64,000 bases of DNA from Cherax quadricarinatus (taxonomy: Eukaryota; Arthropoda; Malacostraca; Decapoda; Parastacidae). Below, in pieces: positions 11,410 through 23,445 of the stretch (within the stretch, counting starts at the first letter, position 1; every line of letters starts with the position of its first letter). The notes beneath the pieces were generated by a model, which saw only the letters and a program-made list of their open reading frames with translations, was not told the origin of the DNA and did no database searches. Position numbers and translations under genes: made by a program. The stretch is taken from contig NW_027195228.1 in assembly GCF_038502225.1 (NCBI RefSeq), forward strand, positions 21,001-85,000, read 5' to 3'.

Positions 11410-11712
11410 ATGCAATATATGGACAACACAGTAAGTGTCCGAGACCCAAGACTGTTCAGTTGCCTTCTAGCAAACATAAGGGGGATCACCAATAGACCCC
11501 TGGCTGTCTTCGAGAAGGCACTGGACAGGCACCTAAAGCCAATACCTGACCAACAGGGCTGTGTTTCATACGTCAGCTTGCCTGCGGCCAGCAGTAACAG
11601 CCTGGTTGATCATTCCCTGATCCACCATGAGGCCTGGTCTCAGACCGAGCCGCGGGGGCATTGACCCCTGAAACTCTCTCCAGGTAAACTCCAGGTATCC
11701 AGGTGGTCCAAA
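11410..11712 (+). pseudogene. LINE ORF2 C-terminus and 3' end (DPRLFS family)
   Basis: The frame reads DPRLFSCLLANIRG, then FEKALDRHLKPIPDQ, then AASSNSLVDHSLI and ends EPRGH-stop at 11664, followed by CTCCAGGTAAACTCCAGGTA. Closely matching DNA occurs in reverse at about 26656-26900 and, more weakly, at 29600-29765. This is therefore the conserved C-terminal tail and 3' end of one non-LTR family, 5'-truncated here. I do not assign the clade. Confidence 0.6.
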
Positions 11713-12155
11713 TCATAGTTTTATTACTGCCTTACTTTTTCGGATAACCTTTAAAAACCACAGCCACCGCAGGTGTATGACTACCCACCTCGAGGATTGC
11801 AGTGGTGCTAAACCACTGCCACCGCAGGTGCATGACTACCCACCTCGATGATTGCAGTGGTGCTAAACCACTGCCACCGCAGGTGCATGACTACCCACCT
11901 CGATGATTGCAGTGGTGCTAAACCACTGCCACCGCAGGTGCATGACTATCCACCTCGATGATTGCAGTGGTGCTAAACCACTGCCACCGCAGGTGCATGA
12001 CTACCCACCTCGATGATTGCAGTGGTGCTAAACAACTGCCACCGCAGGTGCATGACTACCCACCTCGATGATTGCAGTGGTGCTAAACCACTGCCACCGC
12101 AGGTGCATGACTACCCACCTCGATGATTGCAGTGGTGCTAAACCACTGCCACCGC

Positions 12156-13549
12156 AGGTGCATGACTACCCACCTCGATGATTGCAGTGGTGCTAAACCA
12201 CTGCCACCGCAGGTGCATGACTACCCACCTCGATGATTGCAGTGGTGCTAAACCACTGCCACCGCAGGTGCATGACTACCCACCTCGATGATTACAGTGG
12301 TGCTAAACCACTGCCACCGCAGGTGCATGACTACCCACCTCTATGATTGCAGTGGTGCTAAACCACTGCCACAGCAGGTGCATGACTACCCACCTCGATG
12401 ATTGCAGTGGTGCTAAACCACTGCCTCCGCAGGTGCATGACTACCCACCTCGATGATTGCAGTGGTGCTAAACCACTGCCAAGGCAGGTGCATGACTACC
12501 CACCTCGATGATTGCAGTGGTGCTAAACCACTGTCTTCGTAGGTGCATGACTACCCACCTCGATAATTGCAATGGTGTTAAACCACTGCCTCCGCAGGTG
12601 CATGACTACCCACCTCGATCATTGCAGTGGTGCTAAACCACTGCCTCCTTAGGTGTATGACTACCCACCTCGATGATTGCAGTGGTGCTAAACCACTGCC
12701 TCCGCAGGTGCATGACTACCCACCTCGATGATTGCAGTGGTGCTAAACCACTGCCTCATCTGGTGCATGACTACCCACCTCGATGATTGCAGTGGTGCTA
12801 AACCACTGCCTCCGTAGGTGCATGACTACCCACCTCGATGATTGCAGTGGTGCTAAACCACTGCCACCGCAGGTGCATGACTACCCACCTCGATGATTGC
12901 AGTGGTGCTAAACCACTGCCACCGCAGGTGCATGACTACCCACCTCGATGATTACAGTGGTGCTAAACCACTGCCACCGCAGGTGCATGACTACCCACCT
13001 CTATGATTGCAGTGGTGCTAAACCACTGCCACAGCAGGTGCATGACTACCCACCTCGATGATTGCAGTGGTGCTAAACCACTGCCTCCGCAGGTGCATGA
13101 CTACCCACCTCGATGATTGCAGTGGTGCTAAACCACTGCCAAGGCAGGTGCATGACTACCCACCTCGATGATTGCAGTGGTGCTAAACCACTGTCTTCGT
13201 AGGTGCATGACTACCCACCTCGATAATTGCAATGGTGTTAAACCACTGCCTCCGCAGGTGCATGACTACCCACCTCGATCATTGCAGTGGTGCTAAACCA
13301 CTGCCTCCTTAGGTGTATGACTACCCACCTCGATGATTGCAGTGGTGCTAAACCACTGCCTCCGCAGGTGCATGACTACCCACCTCGATGATTGCAGTGG
13401 TGCTAAACCACTGCCTCATCTGGTGCATGACTACCCACCTCGATGATTGCAGTGGTGCTAAACCACTGCCTCCGTAGGTGCATGACTACCCACCTCGATG
13501 ATTGCAGTGGTGCTAAACCACTGCCACCGCAGGTGCATGACTACCCACC
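12156..13549. repeat. Higher-order duplication, 12 monomers (660 bp)
   Basis: The segment 12156-12889 is repeated without change at 12816-13549, an offset of exactly 660 bp or 12 monomers. Marker monomers such as the ATTACAGTGG, CTCTATGATT, CTGTCTTCGT and CTCATCTGG variants recur in the same order. Confidence 0.92.
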
Positions 13550-15915
13550 TTGATGATTGCAGTGGTACTAAACCACTGCCACAGCAGGTGCATGAATACC
13601 CACCTCGATGATTGCAGTGGTACTAAACCACTACCTCCGCAGGTGCATGACTACCCACCTCGAATATTGCAGTGGTACTAAACCACTGCCACCGCAGGTG
13701 CATGACTACCCACCTCGATGATTGCAGTGGTGCTAAACCACTGCCTCCGCAGGTGCATGATTACCCATCTCGATGATTGCAGTGGTGCTAAACCACTGCC
13801 TCCGCAGGAGCATGACTACCCACCTCGATGATTGCAGTGGTGCTAAACCACTGCCTCCGCAGGAGCATGACTACCCACCTCGATGATTGCAGTGGTGCTA
13901 AACCACTGCCACCGCAGGTGCATGACTACCCATCTCGATGATTGCAGTGGTGCTAAACCACTGCCACCGCAGGTGCATGACTACCCACCTCGATGATTGC
14001 AGTGGTGCTAAACCACTGCCTCCGCAGATGCATGATTACCCATCTCGATGATTGCAGTGGTGCTAAACCACTGCCTCCGCAGATGCATGATTACCCATCT
14101 CGATGATTGCAGTTGTGCTAAACCACTGCCTCCGCAGATGCATGATTACCCATCTCGATGATTGCAGTGGTGCTAAACCACTGCCACCGCAGGTGCATGA
14201 CTACCCACCTTGATGATTGCAGTGGTGCTAAACCACTGCCACCGCAGGTGCATGACTACCCACCTCGATGATTTCAGTGGTGCTAAACCACTGCCTCCGC
14301 AGGTGTATGACTACCCACCTCGATGATTGCAGTGGTGCTAAACCACTGCCACAGCAGGTGCATGACTACCTACCTCGATGATTTCAGTGGAGCTAAACCA
14401 CTGCCTCAGCAGGTGCATGACTACCCACCTCGATGATTGCAGTGGTGCTAAACCACTGCCACCGCAGGTGCATGACTATCCACCTCGATGATTGCAGTGG
14501 TGCTAAACCACTGCCACCGCATGAGCATGACTACCCACCTCGACGATTGCAGTGGTTCTAAACCACTGCCAAGGCAGGTGCATGACTACCCACCTCGATG
14601 ATTGCAGTGGTGCTAAACCACTGCCTCCGTAGGTGCATGACTACCCACCTCGATGATTGCAGTGGTGCTAAACCACTGCCACCGCAGGTGCATGACTACC
14701 CACCTCGATGACTGCAGTACTGCTAAACCACTGCCACCGCAGGTGCATGACTTCCCACCTCGATGATTGCAGTGGTGCTAAACCACTGCCTCCCCACGTG
14801 CATGACTACCCACCTCGATGATTGCAGTGGTGCTATACCACAGCCACCGCAGGTGCATGACTACCCACCTCGGTGATTGCAGTGGTGCTAAACCACAGCC
14901 ACCGCAGGTGGATGACTACCCACCTCTATGATTGCAGTGGTGCTAAACCACAGCCACCGTAGGTGCATGACTACCCACCTCGATGATTGCAGTGCTGCTA
15001 AACCACTGCCACCGTAGGTGCATGACTACCCACCTCGATGATTGCAGTGGTGCTAAACCACTGCCACCGCAGGTGCATGACTACCCACCTCGATGATTGC
15101 AGTGGTGCTAAACCACTGCCACCGCAGGTGCATGACTACCCACCTCGATGAATGCAGTGGTGCTAAACCACTGCCACCGCAGGTGCATGACTACCCACCT
15201 CGATGATTGCAGTGGTGCTAAACAACTGCCACCACAGGTGCATGACTACCCACCTCGACGATTGCAGTTGTGCTAAACCACTGCCACCGCAGGTGCATGA
15301 CTACCCACCTCGATGATTGCAGTGGTGCTAAACCACTGCCACCCAGGTGCATGACTAGACACCTCGATGATTGCAGTGGTGCTAAACCACTGCCACCGCA
15401 GGTGCATGACTACCCACCTCGATGATTGCAGTGGTGCTAAACCACTGCCTCAGCATGTGCATGACGACCCACCTCGATGATTGCAGTGGTGCTAAACCAC
15501 TGCCTCAGCAGGTGCATGACTACCCACCTCGATGATTGCAGTGGTGCTAAACCACTGCCACCGCAGGTGCATGACTATCCACCTCGATGATTGCAGTTGT
15601 GCTAAACCACTGCCACCGCAGGTGCATGACTACCCACCTCGATGATTGCAGTGGTTCTAAACCACTGCCATGCAGGTGCATGACTACCCACCTCGATGAT
15701 TGCAGTGGTGCTAAACCACTGCCTCCGCAGGTGCATGACTACCCACCTCGATGATTGCAGTGGTGCTAAACCACTGCCACCGCAGGTGCATGACTACCCA
15801 CCTCGATGATTGCAGTGGTGGTAAACCACTGCGTCCGCACGTGCATGACTACCCACCTCGATGATTGCAGTGGTGCTATACCACAGCCACCGCAGGTGCA
15901 TGACTACCCACCTCA

Positions 15916-17450
15916 GTGATTGCAGTGGTGCTAAACCACAGCCACCGCAGGTGGATGACTACCCACCTCGATGATTGCAGTGGTGCTAAACCACTGCCAC
16001 CGCAGGTGCATGACTACCCAATGATGATTGCAGTGGTGCTAAACCACAGCCACCGTAGGTGCATGACTACCCACCTCGATGATTGCAGTGCTGCTAAACC
16101 ACTGCCACCGAAGGTGCATGACTACCCACCTCGATGATTGCAGTGGTGCTAAACCACTGCCACCGCAGGTGCATGACTACCCACCTCGATGATTGCAGTG
16201 TTGCTAAACCACTGCCACCGCAGGTGCATGACTACCCACCTCGATGATTGCAGTGGTGCTAACCCACTGCCACCGCAGGTGCATGACTACCCACCTGATG
16301 ATTGCAGTGGTGCTAAACCACTGCCACCGCAGGTACATGACTACCCACCTCGATGATTGCAGTGGCGCTAAACCACTGCCACCGCAGGTGCATGACTACC
16401 CACCTCGATGATTGCAGTGGTGCTAAACCACTGCCACCGCAGGTGCATGACTACCCACCTCGATGATTGCAGTGGTACTAAACCACTGCCACCGCAGGTG
16501 CATGACTACCCACCTCGATGATTGCAGTGGTGCTAAACCACTGCCTCTGTAGGTGCATGACTACCCACCTCGATGATTGCAGTGGTGCTAAACCACTGCC
16601 ACCGCAGGTTCATGACTACCCACCTCGATGATTGCAGTGGTGCTAAACCACAGCCACCGCAGGTGCATGACTACCCACCTCGATGATTGCAGTGGTGCTA
16701 AACCACAGCCACCGCAGGTGGATGACTACCCACCTCGATGATTGCAGTGGTGCTAAACCACTGCCACCGCAGGTGCATGACTACCCAATGATGATTGCAG
16801 TGGTGCTAAACCACAGCCACCGTAGGTGCATGACTACCCACCTCGATGATTGCAGTGCTGCTAAACCACTGCCACCGAAGGTGCATGACTACCCACCTCG
16901 ATGATTGCAGTGGTGCTAAACCACTGCCACCGCAGGTGCATGACTACCCACCTCGATGATTGCAGTGGTGCTAAACCACTGCCACCGCAGGTGCATGACT
17001 ACCCACCTCGATGATTGCAGTGGTGCTAACCCACTGCCACCGCAGGTGCATGACTACCCACCTGATGATTGCAGTGGTGCTAAACCACTGCCACCGCAGG
17101 TACATGACTACCCACCTCGATGATTGCAGTGGCGCTAAACCACTGCCACCGCAGGTGCATGACTACCCACCTCGATGATTGCAGTGGTGCTAAACCACTG
17201 CCACCGCAGGTGCATGACTACCCACCTCGATGATTGCAGTGGTACTAAACCACTGCCACCGCAGGTGCATGACTACCCACCTCGATGATTGCAGTGGTGC
17301 TAAACCACTGCCTCTGTAGGTGCATGACTACCCACCTCGATGATTGCAGTGGTGCTAAACCACTGCCACCGCAGGTTCATGACTACCCACCTCGATGATT
17401 GCAGTGGTGCTAAACCACAGCCACCGCAGGTGCATGACTACCCACCTCGA
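15916..17450. repeat. Higher-order duplication, 14 monomers (767 bp)
   Basis: Marker monomers (GGTGGATGACT, CCCAATGATGATTG, CACCTGATGATTG, GGTACATGACT, GGCGCTAAAC, CTCTGTAGG, GGTTCATGAC) recur in the same order 767 bp apart. The offset equals 14 x 55 minus the 2-bp and 1-bp losses in the two shortened monomers. The copies differ at very few positions, for example GTTGCT versus GTGGTGCT near 16200. Confidence 0.9.
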
Positions 17451-20400
17451 TGATTGCAGTGGTGCTAAACCACAGCCACCGCAGGTGCATGACTACCCAC
17501 CTCGATGATTGCAGTGGTAGTAAACCACTGCCACCGCAGGTGCATGACTACCCACCTCGATGATTGCAGTGGTACTAAACCACTGCCACCGCAGGTGCAT
17601 GACTACCCACCTCGATGATTGCAGTGGTACTAAACCACTGCCACCGCAGGTGCATGACTACCCACCTCGATGATTGCAGTGGTGATAAACCACAGCCACC
17701 GCAGGTGCATGACTACCCACCTCGGTGATTGCAGTGGTGCTAAACCACAGCCACCGCAGGTGCATGACTACCCACCTCGATGATTGCAGTGGTACTAAAC
17801 CACTGCCACCGCAGGTGCATGACTACCCACCTCGATGATTGCAGTGGTACTAAACCACTGCCACCAGGTGCATGATTACCCACCTCGATGATTGCAGTGG
17901 TGCTAAACCACTGCCACCGCAGGTGCATGACTACCCACCTCGATGATTGCAGTGGTACTAAACCACTGCCACCGCAGGTGCATGATTACCCACCTCGATG
18001 ATTGCAGTGGTGCTAAACCACTGCCACCGCAGGTGCATGACTACCCACCTCGATGATTGCAGTGGTACTAAACCACTGCCACCGCAGGTGCATGATTACC
18101 CACCTCGATGATTGCAGTGGTGCTAAACCACAGCCACTGCAGGTGCATGACTACCCACCTCGATGATTGCAGTGGTACTAAACCACTGCCACCGCAGGTG
18201 CATGACTACCCACCTCGATGATTGCAGTGGTACTAAACCACTGCCACCGCAGGTGCATGATTACCCACCTCGATGATTGCAGTGGTGCTAAACCACTGCC
18301 ACCGCAGGTGCATGACTACCCACCTCGATGATTGCAGTGGTGCTAAACCACTGCCACCGCAGGTGCATGACTACCCACCTCGATGATTGCAGTGGTGCTA
18401 AACCACTGCCACCGCAGGTGCATGACTACCCACCTCGATGATTGCAGTGGTGCTAAACCACAGCCACCGCAGGTGCATGACTACCCACCTCGATGATTGC
18501 AGTGGTACTAAACCAATGCCACCGCAGGTGCATGACTACCCACCTCGATGATTGCAGTGGTACTAAACCACTGCCACCGCAGGTGCATGACTACCCACCT
18601 CGATGATTGCAGTGGTGCTAAACCAATGCCACCGCAGGTGCATGATTACCCACCTCGATGATTGCAGTGGTGCTAAACCACTGCCACCGAAGGTGCATGA
18701 CTACCCACCTGATGATTGCAGTGGTGCTAAACCACTGCCACCGCAGGTGCATGACTACCCACCTCGATGATTGCAGTGGTACTAAACCACTGCCACCGCA
18801 GGTGCATGACTACCCACCTCGATGATTGCAGTGGTACTAAACCACTGCCACAGCAGGTGCATGACTACCCACCTCGATGATTGCAGTGGTGCTAAACCAC
18901 TGCCACCGCAGGTGCATGACTACCCACCTCGATGATTGCAGTGGTGCTAAACCACTGCCACCGCAGGTGCATGACTACCCACCTCGATGATTGCAGTGGT
19001 ACTAAACCACTGCCACCGCAGGTGCATGACTACCCACCTCGATGATTGCAGTGGTACTAAATCACTGCCACCGCAGGTGCATGATTACCCACCTCGATGA
19101 TTGCAGTGGTGCTAACCCACAGCCACCGCAGGTGCATGACTACCCACCTCGATGATTGCAGTGGTACTAAACCACTGCCACCGCAGGTGCATGACTACCC
19201 ACCTCGAGGATTGCAGTGGTACTAAACCACTGCCACCGCAGGTGCATGATTACCCACCTCGATGATTGCAGTGGTGCTAAACCACTGCCACCGCAGGTGC
19301 ATGACTACCCACCTCGATGATTGCAGTGCTGCTAAACCACTGCCACCGCAGGTGCATGACTACCCACCTCGATGATTGCAGTGGTGCTAAACCACTGCCA
19401 CCGTAGGTGCATGACTACCCACCTCGATGATTGCGGTGGTGCTAAACCACAGCCACCGCAGGTGCATGACTACCCACCTCGATGATTGCAGTGGTACTAA
19501 ACCAATGCCACCGCAGGTGCATGACTACCCACCTCGATGATTGCAGTGGTACTAAACCACTGCCACCGCAGGTGCATGACTACCCACCTCGATGATTGCA
19601 GTGGTGCTAAACCAATGCCACTGCAGGTGCATGATTACCCACCTCGATGATTGCAGTGGTGCTAAACCACTGCCACCGCAGGTGCATGACTACCCACCTG
19701 ATGATTGCAGTGGTGCTAAACCACTGCCACCGCAGGTGCATGACTACCCACCTCGATGATTGCAGTGGTACTAAACCACTGCCACCGCAGGTGCATGACT
19801 ACCCACCTCGATGATTGCAGTGGTACTAAACCACTGCCACAGCAGGTGCATGACTACCAACCTCGATGATTGCAGTGGTGCTAAACCACTGCCACCGCAG
19901 GTGCATGACTACCCACCTCGATGATTGCAGTGGTACTAAACCACTGCCACCGCAGGTGCATGACTACCCACCTCGATGATTGCAGTGGTACTAAACCACT
20001 GCCACCGCAGGTGCATGACTACCCACCTCGATGATTGCAGTGGTACTAAACCAATGCCACCGCAGGTGCATGACTACCCACCTCGATGATTGCAGTGGTG
20101 CTAAACCACAGCCACCGCAGGTGCATGACTACCCACCTCGATGATTGCAGTGGTGCTAAACCACAGCCACCGCAGGTGCATGACTACCCACCTCGATGAT
20201 TGCAGTGGTACTAAACCACAGCCACCGCAGGTGCATGACTACCCACCTCGATGATTGCAGTGGTACTAAACCACTGCCACCGCAGGTGCATGACTACCCA
20301 CCTCGATGATTGCAGTGGTACTAAACCTCTGCCACCGCAGGTGCATGATTACCCACCTCGATGATTGCAGTGGTGCTAACCCACAGCCACCGCAGGTGCA

Positions 20401-21809
20401 TGACTACCCACCTCGATGATTGCAGTGGTACTAAACCACTGCCACCGCAGGTGCACGACTACCCACCTCGATGATTGCAGTTGTACTAAACCACTGCCAC
20501 CGCAGGTGCATGATTACCCACCTCGATGATTGCAGTGGTGCTAAACCACTGTCACCGCAGGTGCATGATTACCCACCTCGATGATTGCAGTGGTGCTAAA
20601 CCACTGCCACCGCAGGTGCATGACTACCCACCTCGATGATTGCAGTGGTGCTAAACCACTGCCACCGCAGGTGCATGACTACCCACCTCGATGATTGCAG
20701 TGGTGCTAAACCACTGCCACCGCAGGTGCATGACTACCCACCTCGATGATTGCAGTGGTGCTAAACCACAGCCACCGCAGGTGCATGACTACCCACCTCG
20801 ATGATTGCAGTGGTACTAAACCAATGCCACCGCAGGGGCATGACTACCCACCTCGATGATTGCAGTGGTACTAAACCACTGCCACCGCAGGTGCATGACT
20901 ACCCACCTCGATGATTGCAGTGGTGCTAAACCAATGCCACCGCAGGTGTATGATTACCCACCTCGATGATTGCAGTGGTGCTAAACCACTGCCACCGCAG
21001 GTGCATGACTACCCACCTGATGATTGCAGTGGTGCTAAACCACTGCCACCGCAGGTGCATGACTACCCACCTCGATGATTGCAGTGGTACTAAACCACTG
21101 CCACCTCAGGTGCATGACTACCCACCTCGATGATTGCAGTGGTACTAAACCACTGCCACAGCAGGTGCATGACTACCCACCTCGATGATTGCAGTGGTGC
21201 TAAACCACTGCCACCGCAGGTGCATGACTACCCACCTCGATGATTGCAGTGGTGCTAAACCACTGCCACCGCAGGTGCATGACTACCCACCTCGATGATT
21301 GCAGTGGTACTAAACCACTGCCACCGCAGGTGCATGACTACCCACCTCGATGATTGCAGTGGTACTAAACCACTGCCACCGCAGGTGCATGACTACCCAC
21401 CTCGATGATTGCAGTGGTACTAAACCACTGCCACCGCAGGTGCATGACTACCCACCTCGATGATTGTAGTGGTACTAAACCACTGCCACCGCAGGTGCAT
21501 GACTACCCACCTCGATGATTGCAGTGGTACTAAACCACTGCCACCGCAGGTGCATGACTACCCACCTCGATGATTGCAGTGGTACTAAACCACTGCCACC
21601 GCAGGTGCATGACTACCCACCTCGATGATTGCAGTGGTGCTAAACCACTGCCACCGTAGGTACATGACTACCCACCTCGATGATTGCAGTGGTGCTAAAC
21701 CACTGCCACCGCAGGTGCATGACTACCCACCTCGATGATTGCAGTGGTACTAAACCACTGCCACCGCAGGTGCATGACTACCCACCTCGATGATTGCAGT
21801 GGTGCTAAC

Positions 21810-22240
21810 AAAAGTTTTACCTCATGTTTCAAAAAACTTAATAATATGTAAAGCGCCATATTAAAATTTGATTAATGTTTATAATCGACATTTATTCTTA
21901 TCCAACAGTAATAAACATCCTGTTAGGTAAAAGGACATAAGTGCAACTAATGCGACATTTTACTGTTGCAAAGTTTCGCTCTCCAGGAGCTTTATCAAGC
22001 CGTTAATTCGGTAATTCTACCAATATAAACATCCTGTAAGTGATCAAATTTATCACTTTTTAAATACGTGTGCTTATTTAAACACGTATTCTTATTTAAA
22101 TATGTATGCTTATTTAAATACGTTTGCTGATTTAAGAAAATGAAGAAGAACATCTTTGGGTTATTAACCCAAGATAACTCAAGAAGCCAAGCAGTTTGGT
22201 TTATTTCCACTGGGGTCTTTTGATCATGTCTTCCAATATA
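21810..22240. other. Satellite edge, PLE-type end and a short tandem repeat
   Basis: 21929-22015 is a diverged minus-strand copy of the family B end seen at 9915-10000 (AAAAGGACATAAGTGCAACTA through the GCTCTCCAGGAGC stem). 22055-22135 holds about four copies of an 18-19 bp unit, roughly CTTATTTAAATACGTNTG. I see no gene. Confidence 0.65.
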
Positions 22241-22244
22241 AAAG

Positions 22245-22350
22245 CCTCATTTATTGCTAGGTGCACATAGGCAGCTGGTGTAAGGAGACCTGCCTATATG
22301 CTGCACCCTGCCCTGGGATTAAACTTGGGTCCTTTTGGTTGTAAACCAAA
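22245..22350 (-). mobile_element. tRNA-like SINE fragment
   Basis: On the minus strand, GGACCCAAGTTTAATCCC resembles an RNA polymerase III B box (GGTTCGANTCC) with substitutions, followed by a conserved-looking stretch with CAGGGTGCAGC. There is no folded tRNA and no clear A box, so I call it a SINE relic rather than a tRNA gene. Confidence 0.35.
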
Positions 22351-22458
22351 TACGTACTTGAATTTGGAAAATTAGTTTATCACAGATTGTCTGTTGTGTC
22401 CAAGGATTCTATCTACTGGAAAAGTTACTTCCTTGATAAACTAGCTTTAGTAAATATT

Positions 22459-22573
<115 letters not shown>

Positions 22574-22742
22574 TGCAAGTGAATTTTAACTACACAATCA
22601 AATATCTGAGTGAGTATCGATTTAGTTTAAATCTTATCCAGCCAAATAGCTTGGCTGATGTGATGTAACTTTACTTCATAGTTAACAACTGATCCTTGAA
22701 TTAAGCTTAATATATGCAGGTACAAAATTATATTTATTTGAA

Positions 22743-22838
22743 TGTGAAGGTGACATATGTGAAGGCGACACATGTGAAGGTGACATATGTGAAGGCGACA
22801 CATGTGAAGGTGACACATGTGAAGGTGACATATGTGAA
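22743..22838. repeat. 15-bp minisatellite
   Basis: About six and a half copies of TGTGAAGGYGACAYA. The unit is a multiple of three, so it leaves an open minus-strand frame that is not a gene. Confidence 0.9.
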
Positions 22839-22975
22839 GGGATTCAAGGAAATTGCTTAGCTAGACTTGAGTCCTAGAGGTTGGAAAAGCAGTGCCTGTA
22901 ACTAAAGGAGGGGTGAAGGGGTTCCTGTTTGAAGAGTCACTTGCAATGTGATGTCAGCACACTTCTGGCAAGGTA
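22835..22975 (+). mobile_element. RTE-like LINE 3' UTR fragment
   Basis: GAAGGGATTCAAGGAAATTG, then ACTTGAGTCCTAGAGGTTGG, then a CAGTGCCTG block and CTTCTGGCAAGG. The same order appears in the 3' UTR of the RTE-like copies at 39060-39250 (reverse) and 60900-61040. Confidence 0.55.
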
Positions 22976-23092
22976 TGATAAAGAGGTATGGTAAAGCTCA
23001 TGGAGCAGGAAGAGTGACCTAGTAGTGACCAGTGATGAGGCGGGGCCAGGAGCTGTGACTTGACCCCGGCAGCCACAATTAGTTGAGTGATT

Positions 23093-23445
23093 ATAGCAAT
23101 GGTTTTAAGTTGGAAAAATTCAAGATTCAGGAAGGATATAGGAAAGCACTGGATTGGTAATAGAGTTGTGGATGAGTGAAACAAACTTCCGAGTACTGTT
23201 ATAGAGGCTAAAACGTTGTGTAGGCTTAAAAATAGGTTAGATAAATACATGAGTGGGTGTGAGTTGGACCTGATTAGCTTTTGCTGCTAGGTCAGTTGCT
23301 GTGCTCCTTCCTTAAGTGAATGTGATCTGACCTGACTAGGTTGTGGCATTAGCTTAAGCCGGTGGGAGACTTGGACCTGCCTCGCATGGGCCAGTAGGCC
23401 TGTTGCAATGTTCCTTCTTTCTTATGTTATGTTCTTATGTTAAGA
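23093..23445 (+). mobile_element. CR1 3' end, copy A
   Basis: A decayed C-terminal ORF2 segment (GGTTTTAAGTTGGAAAAATT onwards) and 3' UTR ending in the octamer-like TTCTTATG repeats typical of CR1 tails. It corresponds to 52780-53140 of the larger CR1 copy. It lies head to head with copy B, so the two tails meet at 23435-23465. Confidence 0.85.

Larger units (their letters stand above)
11757..21809. repeat. 55-bp satellite array, about 183 monomers
   Basis: The monomer is ACCGCAGGTGCATGACTACC, CACCTCGATGATTGCAGTGG, TGCTAAACCACTGCC (55 bp). It contains a perfect 8-bp inverted repeat, GCAGTGGT/ACCACTGC with loop GCTAA, and a second, weaker one, AGGTG/CACCT with a 10-nt loop. Common variants are TCCGC for ACCGC, ACAGCC for ACTGCC, GTACTAAA for GTGCTAAA, and GATTACC for GACTACC. 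Short frames on either strand are by-products of the repeat. There is no centromeric evidence in the sequence itself. Confidence 0.97.

Noticed and set aside
15916..17928. Frames of 60-75 codons in the 55-bp satellite
   Set aside because: 55 is not a multiple of three, and the frames rely on local indels. They are repeat by-products.
11757..21809. CRISPR-like array in the 55-bp satellite, because of its regular palindromic repeat
   Set aside because: There are no unique spacers; the whole 55 bp repeats. The context is eukaryotic and no cas genes are present.
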